Shown here in pieces: positions 21,621-29,235 of a stretch of DNA of 32,169 bases. The stretch is taken from NCBI RefSeq assembly GCF_001273955.1, contig NZ_LIGI01000001.1, forward strand, positions 487,283-519,451, read 5' to 3'. Position 1 is the stretch's first letter. The number at the start of each line of letters is the position of its first letter. Below the pieces are notes generated by a model that saw only the letters and a list, made by a program, of their open reading frames with translations, did no database searches and was not told the origin of the DNA. Position numbers and translations under genes: made by a program. The DNA is from Bacillus sp. FJAT-27245. GTDB taxonomy: Bacteria > Bacillota > Bacilli > Bacillales > Cytobacillaceae.

Positions 21621-23006
21621 ATGAAAAGAGTAAAAGTGGCATTAGTCGGGGCGGGCAGCATTTCGTTTGCGCTTGGCTCACTTCAGGATTTGGTCTTGTC
21701 TGAAAGGCTTAAAAATGAAGTGAATCTGGAAATCGCCCTTATGGACATTGTCGATGAAAATTTAACAAAAACCTACGCCTATGCAAGAGAAATGTTTATG
21801 GAGTTCTCGCACCCGGCAAACCTTTGGAAAACGACCAACCTGCAAGAGGCACTTGATGGAGCTGACTTTGTTATTACTGCAATAGAAGTAAACCGGTATT
21901 TTTACTGGTCACAGGATTTCCATATCCCGCGCCGGTATGGCAGCAAACAAATTTTTGGCGAAAACGGCGGCCCTGGATCGATGTTCCACACACTTAGGAA
22001 TCTTGGCCCGATGCTCCATATCGCCCATACAATGGAAAAAGTTTGCCCAGTTGCATGGCTGCTCAACTACACGAATCCCGAAGCTAAATTGGTCGAGGCG
22101 ATTTCAAAGTTAACCTCTATTAAAATAGCAGGATTGTGCCATGGACTTGACATGGGAGTCGACCAAATCTCGAAGTTCCTTGAGATGGACAGAAATGACC
22201 TTGGTTTCGAAGGGGGAGGCTTGAATCATTTCGGTTTCTTCACGAAAATATGGGACAAGAATACAGGTGAGGACTTGTACCCGTTATTCCATGAAAAGGA
22301 AAAGTAGGCCAACCGCCTCGCCCAGTATGACCATATTTCGCTGTCCAGGACGATGTACCACATTTACGGGCTATATCCATACCCTGGTACAAACCATATC
22401 GGGGAGTATGTTTCTTTTGCCGGGGATTTTTACGCGGGGCTTCCGCTTCAATTCCACTTTGACCCGGTGAGGGAAAAGTTATGGGAAAAGGATTCGAGAA
22501 CTCCTGAATTCGTTTATTGTGCCAATGGGGGGATACTTGATAAGGGCTTGTTTGACGAGAACATGACCTATGAAGAGTGGGCGGAAACGATGTTTGTTTT
22601 TAAAAAGGAGAATGTCCACAAGAGTGGCGAGTATGCGGTTCCGATTATAGAAGCCATTTTATTTGATGATGAAATCGAAATCAATTCTGCTAATTTGCAA
22701 AACAACGGCGCAATCAAAGGCCTTCCTGATGATATGGTTGTCGAAACGCAGGCCATCGTGAATGGCGATGGCATCAAACTGAAACCGATGACGGTTGAAT
22801 TACCAACAGCCATCATCGGAACGATCCATATCCAAGGAATGATCCACAGATTGCTGATTGAGGCTTACGAGGAAAATTCGAAAACGAAGCTTCTGCAGGC
22901 GATTTTGCTTGATCCACAGGCGCCAAGCTATTATCAGGCATGCGCCATGATTGATGAAATGTGCGAACTGCAAAAGGACATCCTTCCATTACTGGAGTGG
23001 AAATAA
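21621..23006 (+). pseudogene. GH4 alpha-glycosidase gene interrupted by an in-frame TAG
   Basis: Family 4 glycosidases are NAD- and Mn-dependent enzymes that cleave alpha-glycosides or their 6-phosphates. The frame encodes a full-length enzyme (461 codons) but codon 229 is TAG (22305-22307). The two sides are in the same frame and continue normally (HEKEK, then ANRLAQYDHISLSRTMYH), so the lesion is a single substitution. Domains present are the NAD-binding VGAGSISFALGS (9-20), NYTNPEA (149-155), metal ligand C173 in GLCHG and H203 in GLNHFGF. AAAGGAG precedes ATG 21621. Options are a real nonsense mutation, a sequencing error, or two partial polypeptides (21621-22307, 22353-23006). No pyrrolysine system is expected here. 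Confidence 0.75.
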
Positions 23007-23024
23007 CCAAAACGTTAAAACAGG

Positions 23025-23058
23025 AAAGCCGCCCTTGAAAGACGAAAGGGCGGCTTTT
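23025..23058. terminator. Terminator between the GH4 gene and the convergent CPBP gene
   Basis: AAAGCCGCCCTT (23025-23036) pairs perfectly with AAGGGCGGCTTT (23046-23057) around a 9-nt loop, with TTTT at the end of the stem. It can serve both converging genes. Confidence 0.75.
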
Positions 23059-23077
23059 ACATGTCTAGGATGATGGG

Positions 23078-23893
23078 CTACATGGAAGAGGATTCCCCCT
23101 GTGGGATGTCCTTGCTTTTCGAATCAAGAACTTTCCAAATTGCAACGACAAATAGAAACATCAGAAAAGGAATGAGATATTTTTTTACCTCCAAAAATAG
23201 GGAATCGGAATGGTTCGTGGTCAGATAGAAAATTCCGCCATTATCCTGGCCGAGCGTCCCGTTAAAAAGGCCGTAGCACACATTCAGCCCCCAGTGGATT
23301 CCTGTAGTTGCCCAAATCGAGCCTGATTTGTAAAAAGCATAGGTAAGCGATAACCCGACAAGAACAGAAAACAGCGTATTGGAAAGGCTGAAGCCTTCGT
23401 TCCAGATGTCGTCAAAGGAATAGACCACAATCGAAATAACAAAAATCCACAGGGCAGGGATACGGTGTCTCAGTTGTCCGAAGATATACCCTCTCGTGAT
23501 AATGTCATTGAAAAAAGAGCCGATAAAGAAAGTCCCCAAAACCAACCCGATTGTCAGGATGGATTGCCCGAAAGGTTTTACCCCCGATAGTTCCAATGCG
23601 CCAAATCTCCATGAAAGAAGATAGCTGATAAGCCAGAAAGAAAAGCCGGTACCGAAGCCGATCAACAGGTTTCGCGTCCACTTCCGATGGAATCTTATGC
23701 CAACGTCCTTAAACCCAACCAGCCCGGTCCATTTTATCAGGGTGAAAAGAATCGGGAAAAACAGGGCAACGAGCAAAAGCTGCAGCAGGATGTTCCCGGC
23801 CCCCGCGATTGCCACGTTTAAATACAAGTCCAGCAGGATGAAGCCAATGAAAGCTTTCGCGTAATGCCTCATTGCTTTATTGGTTTTTTCCAA
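23078..23893 (-). CDS. CPBP-family membrane protein with degenerate protease motifs
   Basis: A 271-aa multi-span protein (about seven to eight hydrophobic segments) of the CPBP/CAAX-protease-like group. The normal motif 1, EExxxR, is here NDIITRG in SFFNDIITRGYIF, and motif 2 (FxxxH) is replaced by a SFDDIWN segment. Motif 3, HxxxN, is intact as HWGLN. Loss of both glutamates and one histidine predicts no metalloprotease activity, so it may be a pseudoenzyme, or act in bacteriocin immunity as some relatives do. The frame opens at 23929, but a sigma-A-like promoter on the minus strand (TTTCCA at 23952-23947, TATGAT at 23930-23925) would start transcription near 23918-23912. TTG 23893 with GGTGG upstream is then more likely. 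Confidence 0.65.
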   Translation of the reverse strand: MEKTNKAMRHYAKAFIGFILLDLYLNVAIAGAGNILLQLLLVALFFPILFTLIKWTGLVGFKDVGIRFHRKWTRNLLIGFGTGFSFWLISYLLSWRFGALELSGVKPFGQSILTIGLVLGTFFIGSFFNDIITRGYIFGQLRHRIPALWIFVISIVVYSFDDIWNEGFSLSNTLFSVLVGLSLTYAFYKSGSIWATTGIHWGLNVCYGLFNGTLGQDNGGIFYLTTNHSDSLFLEVKKYLIPFLMFLFVVAIWKVLDSKSKDIPQGESSSM

Positions 23894-23924
23894 AAAACCA
23901 CCGCCATCCAATAAAATATTTATA

Positions 23925-23952
23925 ATCATAACATGCGAGAAAAGGTTGGAAA
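23925..23952 (-). promoter_or_regulatory. Promoter of the CPBP gene
   Basis: Minus strand TTTCCA (23952-23947), a 16-bp spacer and TATGAT (23930-23925). A weak to moderate sigma-A match that helps choose the TTG start at 23893. Confidence 0.4.
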
Positions 23953-24109
23953 ATCCTATTTAGGAATAGACAGGTAAAAACTTTCTTTTACTGGAAGTTT
24001 AAACCATAATAAAGATACATCCAGATACATAATTTTCCCAAACATAAATAGGCTGTAAAAGAGTTAGTTTGTTCAAAAACAAATCCAACCATAGTAGGGG
24101 GGAGTCTTT

Positions 24110-25078
24110 ATCAAGGCGATTGTTTGTGGCAAATATGGCGCGCCGGATGTTCTGGAGGTAAAAGAAGTTGATAAGCCCATACCTGGAGACAAGGAAGTAT
24201 TGGTCAAGGTGCATGCGGCATCGATTAATTATGGGAATCTCGTTCTTTTAAAAGGGGAACCGTTCCTCGCCCGCTTTGCATTTGGGCTTTTGAAACCGAA
24301 ATACCCCATACCGGGGGGCGACATCTCCGGGCGTGTGGAGGCGGTTGGCAAAGATGTTAAGCTGTTCAAGCCTGGGGATGAAGTGTTTGGGGATCTCTCC
24401 GGAAGCGGATGGGGCGGGTATGCGGAATATGTGGCTGCTCCCGAGCATGCATTTGCCCCAAAGCCTGCGAATCTATCATTTGAAGAAGCGGCTGCGGTGC
24501 CGATGGCAGGGGTCACTGCGTTGCAGAGTTTGCGTGATAAAGGGAAGATTCGCCGTGGGCAAAAGGTTTTAATTAATGGGGCGTCCGGCGGTGTCGGAAC
24601 GTTTGCGGTCCAAATCGCAAAATCTTTTGGTGCAGAGGTTACCGGGGTGTGCAGCACAAGGAATATAGAAAGAGTACGGGCCATTGGAGCAGACCATGCC
24701 ATTGATTACACAAAAGAGAATTTTACAAAAGGGACGGTGCGCTATGACTTGATTATTGGCGCCAATGGAAACCACCCGGTTAGTGCATACAAGCGTAATT
24801 TGAATCCAAACGGTATCTTTGTCCATGTTGGCGGCGCTGGGGCGCAAATGGCGCAGACCATGTTGCTTGGCCCCTGGATTTCGATGGCCGGCAGCAGAAA
24901 AATCGTAAGTTTCCTGCAGCGCCCAAACCAAAAAGACCTGTTTTTTATGAAAGAGTTGCTGGAAACAGGCAAGGTAAGGCCCGTTATTGACAGGCACTAT
25001 ACCCTGGATGAAATTTCAGATGCCTTTAGCTATTTTGCCGAAGGCCATGCGCAAGGGAAAGTGGTCATTACAATGTAG
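24110..25078 (+). CDS. Zinc-independent quinone oxidoreductase-like MDR protein, start codon ATC
   Basis: A 322-aa NAD(P)H-dependent medium-chain reductase. The GroES-like N-terminal domain includes KAIVCGKYGAPDVLEVKEVD, PGGDISGRVEAVG and KPGDEVFGDLSGSGWGGYAE. The Rossmann motif NGASGGVGTFAVQIA is at about 156-170. The zinc ligands of alcohol dehydrogenases are absent, as in quinone reductases. Homologous N termini normally begin Met-Lys-Ala; here the matching codon is ATC (24110-24112), correctly spaced behind GGGGGGAG (24097-24104), and no ATG, GTG or TTG lies nearby in frame. The next candidate, TTG 24200, would remove about 30 conserved residues. Either ATC is used as a rare start, the start is mutated, or a base is misread. 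Confidence 0.7.
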   Translation: MKAIVCGKYGAPDVLEVKEVDKPIPGDKEVLVKVHAASINYGNLVLLKGEPFLARFAFGLLKPKYPIPGGDISGRVEAVGKDVKLFKPGDEVFGDLSGSGWGGYAEYVAAPEHAFAPKPANLSFEEAAAVPMAGVTALQSLRDKGKIRRGQKVLINGASGGVGTFAVQIAKSFGAEVTGVCSTRNIERVRAIGADHAIDYTKENFTKGTVRYDLIIGANGNHPVSAYKRNLNPNGIFVHVGGAGAQMAQTMLLGPWISMAGSRKIVSFLQRPNQKDLFFMKELLETGKVRPVIDRHYTLDEISDAFSYFAEGHAQGKVVITM

Positions 25079-25140
25079 GCTTGAAGGCATGGCACTTTTA
25101 ACCGGATTGATAAAATTGGCCAATCTAGGAGGCTGGTAAG

Positions 25141-25751
25141 TTGGAAATCAACCGACAAATCCAAGTGTTTGATAAACAGGTTAAGAGGTATGCGAAGCCA
25201 CTAAAAGAAAATTCGTCTGAGTACCGTTTAAGGAAAAATCTATTAGGCTCTGCGAATGGAGACATCCTTGAACTTTCAGTGGGAGCGGGAACGAACTTCA
25301 TATTTTATCCAAGGAATGCGAAAATCACTGCGGTTGACTTCAGCCCATCCATGATTGAACAAGCGAGGTTAAAGGCATCTCAGGAAAGGCTCACAGTGGA
25401 GTTTATAACCGCCAATGTCGAAGAAGCTGAGCTAGAGGCCAACCGATATGATACGGTCATTTCCACCTTATCGTTATGCTCCTACCCGAATCCGGAAAAG
25501 GTGCTTGAACGGATGGCTCACTGGGTAAGCCGGGTGGCCAAATTCTTTTAATGGAGCATGGGCTTAGCACGAATCCCGTATATGCCTGGCTGCAGAATAA
25601 AGCCAATCCCTTTCTTTTTAAAAAATTCGGGTGCTATCATAACCGGGATATAGTAAAACTGGTGGAGGCATCCCCAGTGGGGGTTAAAAAGGCCGAGAGT
25701 TTTTGGCTGAATTCGCTTCACCTGATTTGGGCAAGCCCCAGAAACAAATAA
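25141..25751 (+). pseudogene. Class I SAM-dependent methyltransferase gene with a frameshift
   Basis: The gene encodes a YodH/UbiE-like methyltransferase: DILELSVGAGTNFIFYP (SAM motif I), KITAVDFSPSMIEQAR, and YDTVISTLSLCSYPNPEKVL. Near 25526-25529 the text GTAAGCCGGG should read GTAAAGCCGGG. Inserting one A restores KPGGQILLMEHGLSTNPVYA, which runs on to the TAA at 25749-25751. As given, frame 1 stops at 25551 and the C-terminal 66 residues lie in another frame. The lesion is a one-base loss in an A-run, so an assembly or sequencing error is possible. The start is TTG 25141 with AGGAGG at 8 nt. It follows the oxidoreductase by 62 nt. Confidence 0.75.
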
Positions 25752-25755
25752 GTAG

Positions 25756-25789
25756 GGAAGGTTCCAGGTTAATGGGCCTTCCTTTTTTT
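25756..25789 (+). terminator. Terminator of the methyltransferase gene
   Basis: GGAAGG (25756-25761) pairs with CCTTCC (25777-25782), extended by CC/GG, and is followed by TTTTTTT (25783-25789). Confidence 0.75.
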
Positions 25790-25809
25790 ATTCTGGCAAA
25801 ATAGCCCGT

Positions 25810-26265
25810 TCAACCAAAATTCTTCTTGAAAAAATCAAGCTCCATAACGGTTGAAATTTTTTTGAAACCAAGCTTTTTGTATAGATGCTTTGCTGGGTTA
25901 CCCGCGAAAACGTTGAGCTGGACCGTGGCAATGCCGTGGCCTTTAAGCTCCTGGATGGCAGCTCACATCAGGTTTTTCCCGATGCCTAAGTTTCTGTATT
26001 GCGGAAACACATATAAATGGAGAAGGTGTCCGGTCGCTTTGCCGATTAGCTGATTCCATTCAGACCCAATCAGAATCCAGCCCCTTATCTCGCGGTTACG
26101 GCCGTCAATAAGGTAATAGGCCCCGTTTTTCACGAGGGGATAAAACATGTTATAGCCATTTTCCCAATTGTTGTTGGCGTATCCCATCGTGCTTTCTTCG
26201 AATACATGTCCAGACACCCTCAATATATACTCGGTCTCCGATTTATTTGCTTTTCGAATTGTCAT
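25810..26265 (-). pseudogene. GNAT acetyltransferase gene interrupted by an in-frame TGA
   Basis: The minus-strand frame encodes a 151-residue GNAT N-acetyltransferase: MTIRKANKSETEYILRVSGH, motif A LHLYVFPQYRNLGIGKNLM with the acetyl-CoA loop QxxRNLGIG, then AAIQELKGHGIATVQLNVFA and NPAKHLYKKLGFKK as motif B. Between NLM and AAIQEL the codon is TGA (25965-25963). Frame and similarity continue unbroken to the TGA at 25812-25810, so it is one substitution (CGA or AGA would fit). As read, the product stops right after motif A and loses the C-terminal third. The start is ATG 26265 with GAGGTG 4 nt upstream. The family acetylates amines; the substrate is unknown. Confidence 0.7.
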
Positions 26266-26495
26266 TGAGCACCTCAAAGAAAAATTAGTTGGAATACTAT
26301 ATCCCCTTTCCACCCTTTCCGTGCTTATCCGTACTGTTGCTATGGGAAAAGGCTGTCCATTCTTATTCCATTAAGGAAAGTTCCTGCCCTCAAGGACCAA
26401 ATAATTGATTCTTCCCGTGTTTCACTGCTATATCCTGTCATGAATTTTGGTGGACGGGCATATAAATAGTCAGAGATTGTTCGGGAGGTGCGTGG

Positions 26496-27245
26496 ATGGA
26501 GGAAAAGCTGTCATTAAAAGAAGCTGCCTCGGTTTTAAGGAAGTGGCTGTGGCTGATCGCGGTTTTGTCGCTTTCAACAGCGCTTGTGGCAGGAATATTA
26601 AGTTTCTTTGTCCTGGAACCCCACTATGAGTACAGCTCGCAATTTCTTGTCAATCAAAAAAGCTCGGATCCCCGCGGGGTAACGGGGGAAGATATCCGGA
26701 CCAATGTCGAATTGATTAACACATATAAAGGAATCATCCACAGCCCAATTATTTTGGATGATGTCTCCAAAGAAATGAACCTTAGTTTGCCTGCTGAAAA
26801 ACTAAGAAAAAAAATAACAATATTGAGTGAGGAAAGCTCCCAGCTTGTAACAGTCAAAGCAACCGATTCGGATCCGGAGCGGGCCGCTGCGATAGCGAAT
26901 TGGACAGTCCGAATTTTTCAAAAAAAAGTCCCTCAGCTTATGAATGTCGATAACGTAAAAATTTTGTCTGAAGCAAAAGTTGAGGTAAATCCAAGCCCTG
27001 TCTCACCCAATAAGGCTTTGAATATCGCCATTGGAATCATCATTGGCGCGATGGCGGGGGCGGGTATCGCCTATATGTTCGAATATGTGAACAATACAAT
27101 AAAAACGGAAGCAGATATTTCCGGAAAACTGCATGTTCCTGTCCTTGGAGTGATTCCGCATATAAAAGAAGAGGATATTGCATCAGGGAGAACGTTGCGT
27201 GCTGCACATGAAAAGGGGAGGCGGAACGCAATTGATGCATCGTAA
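26496..27245 (+). CDS. Wzz/YveK-type polysaccharide chain-length modulator
   Basis: A 249-aa membrane protein that activates the BY-kinase encoded next and regulates polysaccharide polymerisation and export. TM1 is about 18-40, the extracellular domain 41-173, TM2 about 174-196, with the characteristic Pro-rich SPVSPNK just before TM2. The cytosolic tail (200-249; GKLHVPVLGVIP) is the kinase-interaction part. GGAGGTG (26482-26488) precedes ATG 26496 by 7 nt. It overlaps the kinase gene by 11 nt. In Bacillus and Staphylococcus the pair is split into modulator and kinase, as here (CapA/CapB, EpsA/EpsB, YwqC/YwqD). I saw no convincing promoter in the 230 bp upstream. Confidence 0.85.
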   Translation: MEEKLSLKEAASVLRKWLWLIAVLSLSTALVAGILSFFVLEPHYEYSSQFLVNQKSSDPRGVTGEDIRTNVELINTYKGIIHSPIILDDVSKEMNLSLPAEKLRKKITILSEESSQLVTVKATDSDPERAAAIANWTVRIFQKKVPQLMNVDNVKILSEAKVEVNPSPVSPNKALNIAIGIIIGAMAGAGIAYMFEYVNNTIKTEADISGKLHVPVLGVIPHIKEEDIASGRTLRAAHEKGRRNAIDAS

Positions 27246-27918
27246 AATCGATATATGGAACAATGCCCAAAAGAATCTGCTTGCAAATTTGAACCCGAAA
27301 TCGGCAATATCCGAACAGTATCGGACTGTTAGGACAAATATTCAATTTGCGTCTGTAGATAAAATGATTCAGGTAATCGTGGTGACTTCTGCATCCCCTT
27401 CGGAAGGAAAATCGATGAGCGCTGTTAACCTTGCCGTCGTCTATGCCCAGCAAGGGAAAAAGGTTCTCCTTATAGATGCGGACCTCAGGAAACCAACCGT
27501 ACATTATACGTTTTCATTGGATAACTTTAAGGGCCTAAGCTCAACATTGGCCGGAAAAACAGAATTGGAAGAGGCAATTGTTGCAAGCGGAATTGATAAT
27601 CTAGATATCCTTTCATCTGGCCCTATCCCGCCGAATCCATCGGAGTTGCTTGCATCCAATAAAATGCTTGAACTATTGAAAGCAATCAGGGATGTGTATG
27701 ACATTATTCTCTTTGATACCCCGCCTTTGCTGGCTGTCACAGACCCGCAAATTATTGCCTCGCTGGGAGATGGAACCGTCCTCGTAATCCGCAGCAAGAA
27801 GACCGAAATTGAAGATGCGAGAAAAGCAATCAACATGATTCATTCCGCCAATGGAAGCTTGATCGGGACCATTTTGAATGATGCCCGTATAAAAGAAGGG
27901 CATTACTACTATATTTAA
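27235..27918 (+). CDS. BY-kinase (bacterial tyrosine kinase), CapB/EpsB/YwqD type
   Basis: A 227-aa cytosolic tyrosine kinase that autophosphorylates on a C-terminal tyrosine cluster and phosphorylates export or precursor enzymes. Walker A is TSASPSEGKS (51-60), Walker A-prime LLIDADLRKP (78-87), Walker B IILFDTPP (157-164), and the tail EGHYYYI carries Y224-Y226. EQYRTVRTNIQFAS (27-40) is the usual N-terminal helix. ATG 27235 lies about 13 nt after GGGGAGG; TTG 27232 is a possible alternative. The earlier frame to 27178 lies inside the modulator gene. A terminator follows 16 nt after the stop. No cognate phosphatase gene (PHP or LMW type) is seen. Confidence 0.87.
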   Translation: MHRKIDIWNNAQKNLLANLNPKSAISEQYRTVRTNIQFASVDKMIQVIVVTSASPSEGKSMSAVNLAVVYAQQGKKVLLIDADLRKPTVHYTFSLDNFKGLSSTLAGKTELEEAIVASGIDNLDILSSGPIPPNPSELLASNKMLELLKAIRDVYDIILFDTPPLLAVTDPQIIASLGDGTVLVIRSKKTEIEDARKAINMIHSANGSLIGTILNDARIKEGHYYYI

Positions 27919-27934
27919 AGAGATTAGCGCCATG

Positions 27935-27972
27935 AAGGCTTCGATTTACAAGTTAAAATCGGGGCCTTTTTT
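27935..27972 (+). terminator. Terminator after the BY-kinase gene
   Basis: AAGGCTTCGATTT (27935-27947) pairs with AAATCGGGGCCTT (27956-27968), 13 bp including two G-U pairs, then TTTT. It interrupts the polysaccharide locus before the priming transferase. Confidence 0.75.
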
Positions 27973-27984
27973 CTGTTTGTTATT

Positions 27985-28125
27985 TTGTTTTGTTCGTCTG
28001 ATTATCCAGGGTGGTGCGGGCCAAAGGAAAAATGCCCAGAAAAAACCCTGTAATAATCAGCCAGCAACCCCCATAAACTGAAATGAATTCCCAGTACGGC
28101 CTGCCGCTGACAAAAGCTCACTTCT
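27985..28125 (-). pseudogene. Possible remnant of a small membrane-protein gene
   Basis: Between the terminator and the sugar transferase the minus strand has a frame reading RPYWEFISVYGGCWLIITG then FFLGIFPLARTTLDNQTNKT and ending Lys-TAA. It contains one good hydrophobic helix, but no start codon follows the TGA some 47 codons upstream. The protein-like composition suggests the 3' end of a decayed gene; it could be chance. The whole 313-bp gap holds no other supported feature. Confidence 0.3.
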
Positions 28126-28231
28126 TTGTACGGCAACAACTGAGAGAAAGGAGTACATACCAACAGACGAGCTGGACAGGATGTGCAGATGTTCGATATC
28201 AAAGACAACTTAGATGGTGGGTGATAGCTTA

Positions 28232-28921
28232 ATGATGCGAACGGATAGTAATGGAATGAAATCAATGGCGTCACTTGTATCAGCCGAAAAAGAGATACCG
28301 GTTTCAGTTCTTTACTTATTTGGGAAGCGGTTACTGGATATTGCCGGGGCGCTTTTTAGTTTAATCCTTGCGATTCCTCTTTTCGCCATCCTCCGCATCC
28401 TCTATTGCTTTGGCGAAAATAAAGGGCCGCTTCTTTTTAGGCAGAAGAGGTATGGAAAGGATGAAAGGATTTTTTGTATTTATAAATTTAGATCGATGAT
28501 TGTAAACGCTGATGAGTTTCTAAAACTGAACCCCGCGCTTTATCAAAAGTATTTGGAAAACAATTATAAGCTTGAACAAGATGAAGATCCAAGGATTACA
28601 AAGCTGGGCAGGTTTTTGCGGAGAACGAGCCTGGATGAAGTTCCCCAATTACTCAACGTTTTAAAGGGGGATATGAGCCTGGTCGGACCGCGCCCGGTCG
28701 TTGAAGAAGAGTTACAGGAATACAAACATAAAAAACATCATTTACTTGCGGTAAAGCCAGGGATGACAGGTTACTGGCAAGTATCCGGCAGAAGCAATGT
28801 CGGATACCCGGAGCGGGTGGCCCTCGAACTTCATTATGTGTATAACAGGTCAATGGCTTTTGATATGAAAATACTTTTTTTGACCATTCTCGTTGTTTTT
28901 CTAAAAAAAGGCGCCTATTAA
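28232..28921 (+). CDS. Undecaprenyl-phosphate sugar-1-phosphate transferase (priming)
   Basis: A 229-aa bacterial sugar transferase of the PglC/WbaP/EpsL type that starts a repeat unit by attaching a sugar phosphate to the lipid carrier. A membrane-embedded helix spans about 33-55 (KRLLDIAGALFSLILAIPLF). The motifs are KFRSM (85-89), the catalytic Asp-Glu in SLDEVPQLLNVLKGDMSLVG (133-152), GPRP (152-155), KPGMTGYWQVSGRSN, and the usual C terminus FLKKGAY. The earlier ATG at 28214 is in frame, but GGTGGGTGA (28216-28224) sits 7 nt before ATG 28232. Its stop codon abuts a MITE-like element, and its promoter is not evident although a terminator lies upstream. Confidence 0.85.
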   Translation: MMRTDSNGMKSMASLVSAEKEIPVSVLYLFGKRLLDIAGALFSLILAIPLFAILRILYCFGENKGPLLFRQKRYGKDERIFCIYKFRSMIVNADEFLKLNPALYQKYLENNYKLEQDEDPRITKLGRFLRRTSLDEVPQLLNVLKGDMSLVGPRPVVEEELQEYKHKKHHLLAVKPGMTGYWQVSGRSNVGYPERVALELHYVYNRSMAFDMKILFLTILVVFLKKGAY

Positions 28922-29216
28922 ACTATATAGGTTGAACTTAAATAATTTCCCCCTTCACCTGAAGGGCCGAAGCGACCACGAGGGGCTAGGCGCTACAGCC
29001 CGACAAGCAGGCGCTAGCGACGAGAAGGCTCCTAACTGCTCCTGCACCAAAAAATATTCGAAGATGTTGTCTTCAGCTCTTCGCAAAGCTCTTGATGTTT
29101 TCAAGAAGCTTATTCATGGAGTAATTCCAGGCAGATGCTTTGACGCACCTTGAAATACGAAATGCCCGGAGCGGAAATCAACCACCTCGTTCATATTTAT
29201 TTCAACCTATATAGTT
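28921..29216. mobile_element. MITE-like element with 16-bp terminal inverted repeats
   Basis: AACTATATAGGTTGAA (28921-28936) is perfectly inverted at 29201-29216 (TTCAACCTATATAGTT), enclosing 264 bp. The interior is GC-richer than its surroundings and contains the direct repeat AGGCGCTA at 28988-28995 and 29009-29016 around CAGCCCGACAAGC, similar to dispersed palindromic repeats that I recall from Bacillus genomes. There is no transposase and the longest frame (73 codons) is not protein-like. No target-site duplication is obvious. It lies precisely between the stop codon of the sugar transferase and the ribosome-binding site of the next glycosyltransferase. Confidence 0.65.
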
Positions 29217-29235
29217 CCCCTAAAAGGAGGCTTGG

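Noticed and set aside
28932-29153. 73-codon frame within the MITE-like element
   Set aside because: Begins inside the inverted repeat, has no ribosome-binding site, and its composition comes from the GC-rich repeat core.
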